Positions 11,818-23,947 of a DNA stretch of 64,000 bases are shown here, piece after piece. The stretch comes from Physcia stellaris. Its lineage: Eukaryota; Ascomycota; Lecanoromycetes; Caliciales; Physciaceae. The notes below the pieces were generated by a model. The model saw only the letters and a program-made list of their open reading frames with translations. It was not told the origin of the DNA and made no database searches. Made by a program: the position numbers and the translations under genes. Position 1 is the stretch's first letter; each line of letters opens with the position of its first letter. The stretch is from the NCBI GenBank assembly GCA_018902385.1, contig JABSSW010000020.1, positions 565,546 to 629,545 of the forward strand, given 5' to 3'.

Positions 11818-12162
11818 TCATTTCATCAAATATTGATCGAAATTGATTTTTGAATTGTGCATCGTTTGAATTGTTGTTTGATTGTCGATGCATATGACGA
11901 GTTTCGATTTTTTTGCAAATTTCAAAAACGAATGCAATCGCATATTCATTGTTAAAACGATGTCATATAATTCAACAAAATAAATCGTGTATGACGTAAT
12001 GAATTTCAAATACGTTTTCGTTGTGATAAATTTCGTTTTTGAAAATATCATTGTTGCATTCATTTTGTTCTTAATGTCGCTTTCATTTGTGTATATGTAA
12101 TTGATCGAACTCGTTGTTAATTGCATTTTGTGATATTTTTCGATTCTTTTTTTGTTTTTCAT
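11818..12162 (-). pseudogene. LINE RNase H fragment
   Basis: Three landmarks of RNase H occur in order: IYTNESDI for the usual YTDGS box, FVELYDIVL for the catalytic-Glu helix, and CIDNQTTI for the DNQAAI box. In the first box Asp and Gly have become Asn and Glu, both G-to-A changes. The fragment follows RT in the element, as in Tad-type LINEs that keep an RNase H. Confidence 0.75.
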
Positions 12163-13261
12163 GATACGTGCAATTGACGATTTTTATCACGACGATACGA
12201 CAAACGATAAAATTTTTTTCATATCATGTGTTTTGATGTTCGTTTTTTTTTCGAATTTATTCATTAATTTTTTCAATGAATTAACGTTTTTCGATTTTTT
12301 GATGAAACGATCGCGTATAATCGTATCGTATGTCGAATTTGTTATCAATTTCATTGCGAACGCATTGATAAATTTGTTCAAACGTAAATGCATGAACATT
12401 GAATTGATTTCGATGTTAAACGTTTTTTCGAAATCGTTTTGTATGTTTTCGTTATGATTTTTTCGATTTGATATTGAACGTTCGTTAATTTTTTCGTTAT
12501 TTTTTTGTTGTGATTTTTTTTTTTTTCGTTGACGTGTATCATATCGAACATGCGTATGTGAATTGTGAAACGAAAATCGTTTGCATCATTTGTTTCATTT
12601 TCGAGAATTTAACATTTCATGTAATGTCGTCAAAATTGCGTAATGTTTTTATTGATTTCAATGTTTTCGTTTTGTTTTGATTAATTTGTGTTTTTCAATT
12701 GAATTTTTCGTTCATTATGACGTTCAGATATTTCATTTTTTTGTTTGTTTTGACTTTTTGATTGAATTTAAAAAATAATATCGATTTTGTGACGTTTGTT
12801 TTTTTTTGAAATTGAAATAAATGAATTGATATTTGAAAAATGCAAATTTCATTTCATGTTTCAATGTTCACGATACGCAAATTTTTTCATGTGTTTTGAT
12901 TATAATATCGTTGCATTTTTCGAAAATGTGATTTTTCGTTAGCATTTTTACATCGTCGACGAATTCACTCGCTGAAATGTTTTTTTTCTTCAAAACTTCT
13001 AGTAGAAATGCGTTGTAAAAGAAAAAAAAAATCGATGACATAAATAAACCTTGAAAAATGTTTATAAATATTTCGAGTCATTCGATATCATATTCGCTCG
13101 TTTTCAGAATCGTTATTTTATTGATCAAAAAAATCAATATATCGTATCAATTTTTCGTTTAAACGTTTCATTTTGAAATTGTGTAACAATTTTAATCGAA
13201 TTATATTGTCGAAAACGTTCATCACGTCGAAAAACATGATCACGATTATCAATTTTTTATT

Positions 13262-13558
13262 TCATGTCGAATGTATACGTTTCATCATGTAATGTAATGC
13301 GTGTTTTGTAAATACGACTTTTTTGATTTCAAAATGAATACGTGACAACAAATCGTGTTTTTTCGTCAAAAAATTGATTCGTTTGATCAATATGAATTTC
13401 ATGAATTTGTTTATAATATTGAATAAAACAATTGATTTGTACGAAATCGTCAATGAATAAATTTTTTTGTTTGATTTACGCAATGCGATCGTGATCGATT
13501 TTCGAAAATATTTCGAACAATAATTTTCGTTTAAATTGACGTTGTATATACGTTGCAA
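13262..13558 (-). pseudogene. LINE reverse transcriptase fragment
   Basis: The fragment aligns with the start of the LINE RT domain. The LRKSNKK stretch matches the usual LRKPGK, SYKSIVLFNIINKFM matches the YRPIALLNTLGK motif, and KHALHYMMKRI matches the ALxxLxxxI helix after the conserved GGR box. The GGR region itself is changed. The domain is recognisable but dead; later RT motifs lie in other frames toward lower coordinates. Confidence 0.8.
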
Positions 13559-15535
13559 ATGTGATGCAATGATGTCATTTATTCATTTTCATATTTTATT
13601 GATTATGTCGTCGTCGTTTGAAATTTTGTTCGAATTTTGTTTGATTATAATTTTCGTCATTTCATGAAATTGTATGTTTTTCAATTTCAAATTTTGATTG
13701 TATGTGATTTTTTGTATGTCGATTAAAACAATCGTAAACGACGAAAAAAAAATTTTTTTAACAATATGAATGTTTTTTTGATTGAATCAATTTCGAATAA
13801 CATGAATGAATGATCGTGTAAAATCGACAAACAAATCTTTTTTGAAATTCGATTTTTTGCTCATTTGCATGTTTTTCACATGTTGTTTGATGTATCACAT
13901 CTTTTTTCGATTTTTTTTTTGTATTGTGTTTTCATGATTTTAAAAATTACGTGATTCAAACGATTTTTCATTTTTTTGTACGATTTTCACAGAATTTCGA
14001 TTTTGTCGTTGTTTTGATATTTTTTTTTGATCGATTTGATCGTTCTCGATGTTTGTTTGCATTTTTCGATGAATTTTGATTTCGCGTAAACGTTCGATTT
14101 GTTGATCGAAATGATTGTTTCGATGATTGTTTGAATGACTTTTATCAACTTTTTGATTTGATCGTTTATTTTCTTTGTTTGATTGTTGTACGTGTCGTTG
14201 TTGAAAATGAACGTTTCATTATTCGTGATTTTCGTTTGCAATTTTTCGCGTAATATATCGATATTTGTTTTCGTTCAAATTTTTGTGATTTTCGACGCGA
14301 TCGTTCTCGTTCGCAAATTGAATATCGTTTTAATTGAACGATGATTCGAATGATTGTTCATGTTTTCGTCGATGTCGATTTCGATCATGTTGTTTCGAAA
14401 CAACGATGTTGCGTATGTGAAATCGATTGTGTTTTCGTTCGTGTGTTTATTTCATGTAATTAATTCGATTGATGTGATTTTTTTCAATTTATATTTTTTT
14501 ATCGTGATTATGAATTCGTATGCGTTCGCGTTTGTTTTCACATGTAATTTTTTTCAATTGAAATGATGCAAATTAAAATTTTTTACGACGACGTGTTTTT
14601 CGTTGATTTTTTTTTGCATCGCGTTTTTAAAATTGAATATCGCGTTGAAATTTTCGTTGTTTTTGCATGAATTATACATGTTGTGAATGTTGATAATTTT
14701 GTCGTTCGCGATTTGCATTTTTAACGAAATCAAATTTTTGTTGTGAAACGTGTGAAAATATTCGATTTTCGTTATTTTTTTGTTGATGAACATGCACATT
14801 CTCGTGATTGCATCGAACATGTACAATAATTCGAATTGTTGCGAAAATTTGTTGTTTGTCGTGAATTGAAATGAATTTTTTCAAAATTTTTGCATGATCA
14901 ATATATCGAATTTTTTTATGTTTTTTGTTTCGAACAACGATATCATGATTTGAATTTTCGAATTGTTGACGTTGTATTGTAATATCGATAATGTGTCGTT
15001 TTTTAACATTTTTTCATTGTTTTGAATTTCGTATTTCGATTCGTGACGTCAATTAAAAATGTTTTGATGATCGTGAACGAGAAACTTCTTTTTTTTTCAA
15101 ATTTCTCATATCTTTTTTTGATCATTGATGTTTTTTTATTTTTGATCGATGACGTCGATTTATCATTTTTTCTGTCTCGAAATCTCTGTAAATTTGAAAA
15201 TAATTGCGATGATATCATTGTTTCGATCGACAAAATCATTTTCACGTGAAATTTATGCGCGTTCGTTTTTTTGCGTTTGTTGATTTCGTTCAAATAAATT
15301 TTTTTTCTTTGTGACTTCTCGATGTCTCGTCGTTGTAATTTTTTTAATTGATTGAATTTTTTCGCAACGATTGTCGTTTTTGAGTTTTCGTGAATTGTAT
15401 TCATCGATTTCGAAATCGTTATCATTTTGTTGACGACGATGTATTGCTGTTTTTGAATTTCGAATTTCGTTGACGTAATCGAGCGTTAATACATGATTTT
15501 CTCGATTTTTTTTTGTTTTTTTTTGCATTTTTTTT

Positions 15536-15826
15536 TCATGAATTATGTGTTTTTTCACATACACAACATTTGATTTTGTAATTTTTTGCACATTTTTTCT
15601 TTTTTGTAACATGCGCATTTGCGCAGTAATCGTATCGTTTTTTTTTTGTGCATTGAATTGTATTGTGTTCGTGATGATGACATTTATAACATTGAATAAT
15701 TTTGCATGTTTTGTTGAACATTGAGCAAATTTTCAGTTTTTTTTCGATCATGATGTTGTTGTTCAACATGTTATTATTCATTTTTGAAATAAAAACTTCA
15801 ATAATCAAAATATGATATTGTTGCAT
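15536..15826 (-). pseudogene. LINE ORF1 fragment with Cys/His zinc knuckles
   Basis: This 96-residue open stretch contains CYKCHHHEHNTIQC (a C-x2-C-x4-H-x4-C knuckle), then YDYCANAHVTKKKKC and CCVCEKTH. Three tandem knuckles of this kind close the ORF1 of Tad-like LINEs, where they bind the element RNA. The conserved Gly before the knuckle His is Glu here, in line with the block's mutation bias. Flanking frames at 15003-15425 and 15253-15618 are probably further pieces in other frames. Confidence 0.75.
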
Positions 15827-16800
15827 TGTCGTGAATTTGTTTTTTCAAAACATATACAAAATTTTCATTCTCTTTAACTCTTTCACGTTCTCGTTTTTTT
15901 CTTTGATTTTACGCATCGTCGTTTTTCTATCGTCGATCGTAATTAAATCGAATTTTTTGATTTTTATATCGTTGATCATGATCGCATAAATCGAAACGAT
16001 CGCTTTTGTTTTTTTATCGAAAATCGTCGTTCATGCATTGTTGTCACGTAATTTTTTTGTTTTTTTTGCGTTCATTGCGTGTATCGCGAAATCATCGCTG
16101 AAAAATTTCTTGATCGCGCGAATTTTTTTGACTTGTATGTCTTTTTTCGTGATACACGTGTTGATTTCATTGACGATACGTCTGATTTCGTATTGATTCA
16201 ATTGTTGTTTTTTCTCGTTGTCGTTTAAACGTATTATGATTTCGATATTTTTGTTTGCGATAATTTTGAACGTTGAAAAAATCGCAACGACGATTGTTCA
16301 ATTGCGTGAATTCGTTTTGATCGTGAAAAAAAAAAAAATTTGAAAAAAATGATTATTTTTGTAATTTCATGACGAATCATGACATTGTTTTTTTTCATTT
16401 TCGCGTGTTTTTTGCTGAATTGAACAATCATTTTGTTCATTGCGTTCATCATGTTTTTTTGAATGAATGCAAATTGCGTGTTTTCAAAATATGTCACGAC
16501 GATTGTAAATCAATTTTCAATGATTTTTGATGATGATTTTTTTTTTGTTCGAACGAGTTTTCGACATTTTTTGATGTTTTTCAACAACATTGTTTTTTGT
16601 TCGTGAACGTTTTCGTTCGTTTGATTTAACAACGATCATGTTATTTTTTTCATCATCATCAATTGTTCATTGATCGATGCGCAAAAATTCGACGAATCGA
16701 ATAACGCGTCAATCAAATCAATATCACGTTTCGTTGTTGAGTTATTTCAAAAATTCGATTTGTAACATAAATTGTGTTTTTTTTTTCATTTGAAAGTGAA

Positions 16801-16926
16801 TCACATTTAGTAATGAGTCACGAATTAAAATTGTTTGCAAAATAAATAAGATTGTTTAGAATTTTTCAGAATTCGAATGTATTGTTTTGCAAACAATTTT
16901 AACTCGTGACTCATTACTAAATGTGA
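16801..16926. repeat. Foldback repeat with 42-bp arms
   Basis: Arms 16801-16842 and 16885-16926 are reverse complements with one mismatch, separated by 42 bases. The arms keep AG and CT dinucleotides that the surrounding block has lost, so the repeat is younger than, or was spared by, the mutation process. It could be a small MITE or foldback element. I see no convincing target duplication. Confidence 0.8.
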
Positions 16927-17374
16927 CAAATATTCGTTGTTTTCAATATGCAATACATTAATCGTAATTGCAAATTTACGTGAATTTTTTATTAACGTGT
17001 GATAATTGTTACGAGCATTAAATTTTACGTTATCAATTTTTCACGTAATTAAATTTATACGTTTTGACAAATCAACGTTACAACATATTCACGTTATCGA
17101 TGTTTTATTGTAACGATGTAATGACGTCATTATTATTTTAACGTAACAATTCAATGATATTAACATCATCGTAAAATTATCGTAAACACGAAATTTATCG
17201 AATAGACGCGAAGTTTATCAAAACACTACAGATTTATCACTGAAAAATTGTCAAATCTTGTCAACGAGATTTTCGTCATGTTACGATTTTCAACATCATG
17301 ATATTTCTGATTTCGAATTCGTGCGATTCGATCAAAATTTACGCGAAAACGTTACGTTCGAATATTCGAACGTT

Positions 17375-17418
17375 TGATGATGAATGATTGATTGATTAAT
17401 TGATTGATTGATTGATTG
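17375..17418. repeat. Imperfect GATT/TGAT repeat
   Basis: A run of TGAT/ATTG units with one interruption, the same unit as at 10896. It could be the 3' tail of a second, 5'-truncated minus-strand LINE lying between here and about 17690. Confidence 0.6.
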
Positions 17419-17904
17419 TACTTTGATCTCGTCGAAATTCTGAAATATGAAAAGCGCACTAGTGTATTATACGCGCAAAAATAAATTCTGATTAACGATA
17501 AATCAACGCTAAACTTCGAATAACGATAAATTTCGAACAACGATAAATAAGAAACAAACGTTTCAACAAAATTACGATAACGAAGACACACGTTACAATA
17601 TTTTGTCACGTTTTAAATTATTTACGACAATAATTTGCAACGTAACAACATGTTGCAACGTCAATTAGAACGATACGTAATGTTAAGGAAACCGTTTTGG
17701 AGCATGAGTGTTTAGAATTTACGTTCAATGATATTTACGGTAATGGCACGGAACTATTACCGTAGCCAGGATACATATAATTTCGCTAAGGTACACATTG
17801 AATTTTGAAGGTCGCCCAATGTGGACTAGGCCATCCAATGATTATCGAGGTTTAAATTTTTCTTGGCGTCAGCATTAATATTTTCTATCCCCAATCGCGA
17901 AACG

Positions 17905-19306
17905 ATGCGCAACAGATCCTTTCACCACTCGCATGAGCCTTTTCGATCTCGACACTCTCTGCAAATCGACGATGCCCACACTACTGGACCTTTGCCCTTC
18001 CTAAATCCAACGCGCGCTAGAGCCAAGCACGCTCCTCCCTTGCAGTTTTCCACCGCAGAGAAGGATCATGCCACACCACCTTCCAGCGGAGGCGCCGCAA
18101 GCCCAACTCGGGACGCCCTCGATGCACCAAACATCCAACTCAATTGGCGATCGCGCGATAATCGCAAAGGACGCCATGCTCTCCTTGTGGAATCATCGTC
18201 ATTTGGCTCCGCTCCATACGTAACACCCAAACCGACCTCCACACTTCACGCGACATGGCAGGGCATCAAGCGTATGAGTACGCAATATCCTTACTGGGAC
18301 GTCTCGTACCTCGTCGCAGTCATTTTCACCCTCGGCTCCGTCGTGTGGTTATCAATGCCTTCTTCGCCTACCTCCCTTTAGCGCAACCGCAGACCAAGTT
18401 CGGTACCGAGATCCTTTATGGCGGCGGCATTACGGCCTTCATTGGCGCGACTATATTCGAGATAGGAAGTGTGCTGCTTATGTTAGAGGCCATCAACGAA
18501 AATCGGACTGGGTGCTTTGGGTGGGCGCTGGAAAAGCTGGTGGAGAGCGACGGAGAAAACGCGACAAAAGTGATGGTTCGCCCTGATAAAGATACATGCT
18601 CACATCATCATACGAACAAGCGGAATCTGGTTGGAAAAGGCGATGGTAAGTACTCTCACTCCAAGCGGCTGGACGGTGATTATTGGGTCTGACATGGACA
18701 GTGAAACCTCCTGCGTCCTCCCTCTCAACCGCGTCCTCCGTCTCATTGCACGGCTGTGTGGCCGATCAGCCGAAGCAACCTGAGTATACTGAGGCTGAAA
18801 ATCGCTCATGGGTCTGGTTTCCCTCCGCTCAAGAGTTGAAGTCACACTACCTACGAGAGCTCGGGTTTCTTGCTTGCCTCGCGCAGCTAACAGGGGCCTC
18901 GGTCTTTTGGATATGGGGTTTCACGGCTTTACCTGGTATCAACAATAAGCTCGGCTCACAAGGTTTGCTGGACGGTATCTACTGGGCCCCACAAATCGTG
19001 GGTGGTGCGGGCTTTATAATATCCGGATTGTTATTCATACTTGAGACGCAGTCGAAATGGTACCAACCTGCATTTGGCGTCCTTGGCTGGCATATCGGTT
19101 TCTGGAATCTTGTTGGGGCTTTCGGCTTCACACTATGCGGTGCACTAGGTCTAGCCTATGGCAACAGTGGTGCAGAATACCAGGCATCGTTGGCTACGTT
19201 CTGGGGCAGCTGGGCCTTCCTGATTGGGAGTGTGATTCAGTGGTACGAAAGCCTAGACAAATATCCAGTCGCGACTAAACCTGTAGAGAATGTACAAAAG
19301 ACATGA
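17905..19306 (+). CDS. Multi-pass integral membrane protein, one apparent frameshift
   Basis: Exon 1 is 17905-18645 and exon 2 is 18702-19306, with a 56-nt GTAAGT..CAG intron. The protein has a long Ser/Pro-rich N-terminus and then about eight hydrophobic segments, among them YLVAVIFTLGSVVW, TAFIGATIFEIGSVLLMLEA and GGAGFIISGLLFILE. It resembles a conserved uncharacterised family of ascomycete membrane proteins; I cannot name a function. At 18346-18349 the frame shifts by one inside a continuous membrane segment. TGGTT stands where TGGGTT would keep the frame. With that base the product would be 448 residues. It is either a sequencing error in a G run or a real inactivation. The ATG at 17905 is the first in frame. 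It begins only about 200 bp after the AT-rich block. Confidence 0.7.
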
Positions 19307-20432
19307 TGCTTACGCCACACTTCCCCTTTATCCCCTGTATTGGTGTGGTACTTGTTTTCAAGGTTTAGCCGAGGTAACGCAAAAAGGAGTGCCATGGATT
19401 GCCAGTGCATGGGACAAGCACAGAGAGTCACCAGAGACCATCTTTTAGGGGCATTTCACAGGGTAAGTCACATAAGTCTCACCACCTGGGGAGAGCGAAC
19501 CACGCTGTGGCTAGGAATACAGCTGCGCTCAATTTATGTAATTGTACATGTTCGCAGCCTAGAAGATAACATGCCGTAAAGCGAAAGAAGTCTACAAAGT
19601 GGACGTGGATTTTCACCGCCTCTGTTCGAAATCCGATGAATCTGTTGTGAGTCGTGTCACTAGAGTCACTGGGGAGGAGAATGTCGAGTTTGCTTTCGAT
19701 ATCAGAGTTTAAATATCAAACGATGTCACCAAGAACGCGTTCCGAAAGAAAAAAAAAAGCGGTCGAAGATGACAGAATATTGCTCTACGACATGCGGACA
19801 CGACTTGTTATCCAGTCTTTGCGGATCGGTCATTGTTATGCACTGCTCGTACTTTTGACAAATGGTATCCACCTCAAAAGGCATCTTGGGAAACTGGTCG
19901 CTCAAATGCCATATTGACTATTGACATTATTATTTGATCTTATGATGATCTCATCACGTTCCAACGACTGGCCTGATTGCACCATGGCCGTCTCAATATT
20001 TCCTTGACCGCTACGAGCTTCTGAGCTTTGGCTTGATCGAGAAGCGGATTAAATGACCCGCTATCTACGTTGGCTGGAGCAACCGCTTCAGACTGTAAAT
20101 CGCTGACCAGGCTTGTGATAGTTCATTGAACTTTTCGAAATTAGTCTTGGCTGCAGATGGGTCTGGTGTGTGAAAAGATTGCATTTACAAGCTGGTCTGG
20201 AGTCTGTGTGACAGCTACGGCCGCAGTCGCAAGGGATCCTAGGCTCCCGGTGGCCTGATCGAGCCGAGTCTGTAGAGCCTCTACAAACGTGATCAGGTTG
20301 GTGACGCTTTGTCCAAGAGTCGTGCGAAGGCGAGGGAGAGCAACCACCTGTCTCGACTGATTAAAAACGACTTTTTAGGACGTTGAGGCCGTCTTTGACT
20401 GCCCAAAGATCTTTGCTACCCGCTTACGGACG
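19307..20432. other. Intergenic, no gene seen
   Basis: I recognise nothing in this stretch. A minus-strand frame at 20141-20347 is alpha-helical in character and may belong with the unrecognised frame that follows at 20433-20897. Confidence 0.4.
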
Positions 20433-20897
20433 TTAATGGTGGCAGCTTTTGCCTTGTCGATGACATTGAACATGGCCGATCTGGGTGATGACAGCTGCAG
20501 CGCTGGAACCACTCAGCACATTCGACAAGTCATTTGTCAAGCCCAGTACGGCACTTGCTTGGCAGCATAACCATGTTTGCGGTTGTGAGAAAATTGGGAT
20601 CAAGCTGCGCCAACATATTGACCAAGCGTTTTCCATTGCATCTCGGGCGAAGTTTGCAAATAGGGTATCGGCCTGTCTCGTCGCTGTTTTTGTAGGGTCC
20701 AATTTAGCTTTTCTTCCATCAATGACAGACTTCAGGTCATCGCAATTGACCGTGAATGTAGTCAGATTGGGGCCTTTGCCACCTGTTAGCGAAAAGACCG
20801 GTCCTTGTATCTGCTTGCTCCGTATTTTCCCACCAGCCTCTGAAAAGTTAGCTAAAGTGTCGGCAGCAGTAAGCTTGGAAAGCAGAATGCCAGACAT
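20433..20897 (-). pseudogene. Unrecognised open frame, possible gene remnant
   Basis: A 154-residue frame whose first 90 residues look protein-like (LTAADTLANFSEAGGK, LTTFTVNCDDLKSVIDGRKA). The remainder has a different, Trp/Cys-rich character, suggesting the true frame changes. The Ala/Ser/Thr-rich helical frame at 20141-20347 on the same strand could be its continuation. The style is loosely like small secreted surface proteins of fungi, but I see no signal peptide and make no family claim. Confidence 0.3.
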
Positions 20898-21131
20898 GGG
20901 AGCAAGAGGGTCTTCCGTCCTTGAGCTTGCTGCTAGAGTACTAGATCGTAGTCCACACGCAGCGAAGTAAGATCGCCCAGGATTGAGTCAGTTCCAAAGG
21001 AGAGACGGGGGCAGCGGTATTCTTCGAGATGCTCTGTTTCACCAGTTCCACGAGGCAGAGTTCAGCACATCGTTGTCATTCTCTCCGTTCAAGTCGGCTG
21101 CCTAACGATGCAGTTCATAACTTACATTCTT

Positions 21132-21778
21132 TCATGGGGCGAGCTGGCGCGGGAGGCGGATTATGAAGGGGAAGAGAACGACCCAGTTGCCGAGTGTGGT
21201 ACTTGACATCGTCTCAAACATGGCCGTAAACAGTCGTTCCAGCTCTTTGAGCTTTGGGTCCTTTCCGCTGGTAAATCGCCTGCCGTAGAGCAGGGCGTAC
21301 ATAAGGCTTGAAGAGTACCTATACAACTCATGGCCGAAGTCGTTTGTGGACAAGAGATCGAATAACAGGTGGCGGCTTTCGAGCTCCTGGAGTGGGCGGT
21401 AGAGCTGGCTTTTGCGGCTGTTGAGGAATGTCGTCTGCACTGCGTGGAACCTTCTCCAGCGCTCTCCATACGGCAGCAGCGCCGTGTCCAAACCCTTGGC
21501 AACGCATTCCTCCGCTACAACCAGGCGGGGACGGGAACTGTAGTTGTTGCTTCGTTTGTTCAGGATCTCTTTAGCTACCTGATGGCTTCCGAGGAGGACG
21601 AGCGTTCTATGGCCAACCCGGAGATGCAGAATCAATGGTAGCAGGTGGTCACTTGCTAGATGTTTCCTATGAGGGCGGGGCCGAGGGCCGCGTGGTAATT
21701 TGGGGCTTCCACTCTCATCCAATTGCAGCAAAGGAATGACAGGCAGAGCAGAAAGACGGCAGGGTAAGCTATTATCAT
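21132..21778 (-). pseudogene. Cytochrome P450, 5' fragment only
   Basis: An N-terminal membrane anchor (MIIAYPAVFLLCLSFLCC, from 21778) is followed, after a frame change near 21660-21720, by the proline-rich hinge LPRGPRPRP and a P450 N-terminal domain. The domain includes LGSHQVAKEILNKRSNNYSS and the C-helix LPYGERWRRF, whose W-R-x-x-R contacts heme propionate. The frame ends at 21132. No I-helix, ExxR or heme-Cys loop follows, so about 60% of a normal 500-residue enzyme is missing. The style resembles fungal secondary-metabolite P450s. It lies 574 bp from an acyltransferase and near a terpene synthase, so it was probably a tailoring oxidase of that cluster. Confidence 0.8.
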
Positions 21779-22351
21779 GTTGTCAATCGAATGAACTATC
21801 CTCCGGCCTTGTGTCCTCAATCAACGACACTGACTGGGATGCTGAGAAAAGTAACGAAGTACGGGACGAAGATCCCATCGGATACCCTTTCTTGGTCATA
21901 AGACCAAAGGACTGATCCTTCTAAAGCAGGAACAATCTGCTATTTTTAAGGCTAAAAGTTGGATGACTGATGCTTTCAAGCCTCGTGGCAAGGCCTGCGC
22001 GTTACGGCAGGCCTTGAATAGACAGTATATCGGGAAGCGGCATCTTGTCATTGGTTGGCGAATGGCCTGTATTCGGTAAAGTTTTCAAGTTGTAATCTCA
22101 GCTTTGATCTCGGTCACCAATTGAAGCCAGATGATGAGACGGAAGAAGGTCTTCGAAAATAAGTCAACGTCAGCCTCTCAGGAAGAAGTATCCTATTATT
22201 ACCTGGCACAGCTCGGCTTCTCCACTTCCCTCGTATGCCTGCTTACGATACGAGCTGTCAAGTGCGATGTAAAGCTACAGGTTACCGTCTCCAGTCACTC
22301 GCCCTCCTATTGACGCTTGCCACTTGACCGCGCCAGGTCTGAAATAATATT

Positions 22352-23947
22352 TCAGCGCCATTGCGCAAACTGGTTAAAGAATTCATTGCTCTCCAATGCC
22401 CTCATAGTGTTCTTCTTCAACGACAACATCAGCTCCAACCCACCATCGATTTTCGAGCCACTGTACTCCGGAAACACGATTATCAGCCCATCATGAAACA
22501 TATTACCCATTCTAACCCGTTCGCATTTCACTCCAATCTGTAACCCCCAATCGAGATCGCAAATATTTTGGTCTCGCCAAGAGGTCATGAAAACTCCGTC
22601 CCTCTGCTCCTCTGCTGCCGAGAAGCCAACTTTGCTTACATCCGGAACCGATCGAATCATGCTAGCTACCCGTCCAACATATGTACCGTCAAACGCTCTC
22701 AGCCGGGTCCGGAGCTTGCGGGCCTGCGTTGCAAGGTTGCGTGTTGAAGGGGCAAGATCGTGGAGTGGACTCCGAATGTTGCAGGGTACGGTTATATTGC
22801 GGATGTAATTAGGAGGTAGCTGGCAGAGCTTGCGCACATTAACAACGGTCATGAACACCGCCGAACCTTCGGACCGAGATGCAGAAGGAGAGAGAAGACG
22901 TGTTGTTGCGATATGGTGCAGCCAGCCGGTGAGCCTGGTCAAAAGACTGCGTCGTTGTGCTTGGAGAGCGGAAGTTGAGGGTGAAAGATATTTGCGCCTG
23001 GCTACGTAGCGCGATTGGGTGACGCAACAGAAGAGAAGCATAGACATTGTATCCAATGTGGATATCCACGTCGTCTGATCCGATTCTTCCCTCGCTGCCT
23101 GCAGACTTTCCTTCAGTCTTGCCAGATCTGCGTAAGCGAAGTAGATCAATCTTGTGGAATGAGATAAAGATTGAAATTTCATAAACGCGGCAACAGCTAG
23201 CTTGATTAGCGTTGGCTGGAGGTACATTCCAAGCTTCTTTCTAAGGGAAGATCCCAGCCACAACCTCGAGAGCCAGCCGGCCTCGCTTTCGTCATTTTTG
23301 TACGATCGCCGGCTTAGGAGAGGCGTTTTCTCTCTGTATACATAATCCGGAAAATCTTTGATGGACAGCTCCTCATGTCCTTCGAGTAGGTTGACTGGCT
23401 GCCAAAGGCCCGATATCTTATCAGTGGATATGGCATCACCCCGACAAAATGCCGCCCACGTTTGAAGTATTGTAGCCGCCCCAGTTTCGTCGGCGATGGA
23501 GTGATGGACGCATGGAGCTAAGACCAACCCGTTTTCTATGAGTGTAATCTGGACATGCATCGCTCGAGGGTTTGAATCTGTATAGAAACTCAAGCACAAA
23601 AAGTCCCAACTAGGCAACGAAGATGGTGGATATCCTTGTTCACGTAACGCAGCATAGCTGTACTTCTTGACCTTCCTCAAGTCTTTTACTTTGAAAATTT
23701 CATCCACCGTTCTCCATGGTGATGTTATTGCAAGAGTTCCTACTTGTGCCGTGCCGTCGGGTATGCCCTTGATACTTCCAGCCAGAAGAGGAATTGCCTG
23801 AAATGTCGAGCGAAGACCGTGAAGGAACGACTGGACAGCGACATCGGCGTCATCTTTCGGCGTGGGGAACAGGAGCAGTTGCGGGTTGTATATTTGCGGC
23901 TGGATATTGTCGAATGGCGAGAGAAAGAACGGGTTGTTTTTTTCCAT
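22352..23947 (-). CDS. BAHD/trichothecene acetyltransferase-like acyltransferase
   Basis: A single uninterrupted 531-residue frame. The acyltransferase motif HHSIADE is at residues 148-154 (H-x-x-x-D with the catalytic His), and DLDWG, the structural DFGWG-type motif, is near 464-468. Both spacing and length fit the transferase family of fungal terpenoid acyltransferases. These use an acyl-CoA to esterify a hydroxyl and act in the cytosol. I chose the Met of MEKNNPFFLSPFD because that is where homology-like sequence starts. An upstream in-frame Met at 24013 adds 22 basic residues. Its neighbours are a P450 fragment and a broken terpene synthase, so it is the one intact-looking gene of a terpenoid cluster. 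The stop is TGA. Confidence 0.85.
   Translation of the reverse strand: MEKNNPFFLSPFDNIQPQIYNPQLLLFPTPKDDADVAVQSFLHGLRSTFQAIPLLAGSIKGIPDGTAQVGTLAITSPWRTVDEIFKVKDLRKVKKYSYAALREQGYPPSSLPSWDFLCLSFYTDSNPRAMHVQITLIENGLVLAPCVHHSIADETGAATILQTWAAFCRGDAISTDKISGLWQPVNLLEGHEELSIKDFPDYVYREKTPLLSRRSYKNDESEAGWLSRLWLGSSLRKKLGMYLQPTLIKLAVAAFMKFQSLSHSTRLIYFAYADLARLKESLQAAREESDQTTWISTLDTMSMLLFCCVTQSRYVARRKYLSPSTSALQAQRRSLLTRLTGWLHHIATTRLLSPSASRSEGSAVFMTVVNVRKLCQLPPNYIRNITVPCNIRSPLHDLAPSTRNLATQARKLRTRLRAFDGTYVGRVASMIRSVPDVSKVGFSAAEEQRDGVFMTSWRDQNICDLDWGLQIGVKCERVRMGNMFHDGLIIVFPEYSGSKIDGGLELMLSLKKNTMRALESNEFFNQFAQWR

Larger units (their letters stand above)
10896..16497 (-). mobile_element. Decayed Tad-like non-LTR retrotransposon (LINE)
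   Basis: On the minus strand, LINE parts follow one another in the expected order. They are a gag-like ORF1 with Cys/His knuckles (near 15.6 kb), reverse transcriptase (13.3-13.6 kb), RNase H (11.8-12.2 kb) and a C-terminal zinc finger (11.3-11.5 kb). The order and the RNase H plus terminal finger point to the Tad1 group common in ascomycetes. The frame is broken many times and many Gly codons have become Asp, Glu, Asn or Lys, as expected from G-to-A change after a purine. The endonuclease, expected near 14-15 kb, I could not recognise. Outer limits are approximate. Confidence 0.8.
10985..17690. other. AT-rich, hypermutated transposon block 1
   Basis: The sequence turns abruptly AT-rich near 10985 and returns to normal near 17690. 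CC, CT, AG and GG dinucleotides are almost absent while CG, CA and TG are common. In 12301-12420 I count ten CG, six CA and none of CC, CT, AG or GG. Long T runs on the plus strand reflect loss of C before pyrimidines. The block contains a decayed minus-strand LINE and a small foldback repeat. No functional gene is expected in it. Confidence 0.85.

Noticed and set aside
11184-12457. Several open plus-strand frames of 60-126 codons rich in Phe, Ile and Asn
   Set aside because: They are antisense to the decayed LINE and arise because T-rich mutated sequence has few stops in some frames. No family resemblance.
10985-17690. Interpretation of AT-rich block as mitochondrial DNA insertion
   Set aside because: It carries recognisable LINE domains and retains abundant CG, which fits mutated nuclear repeats better.
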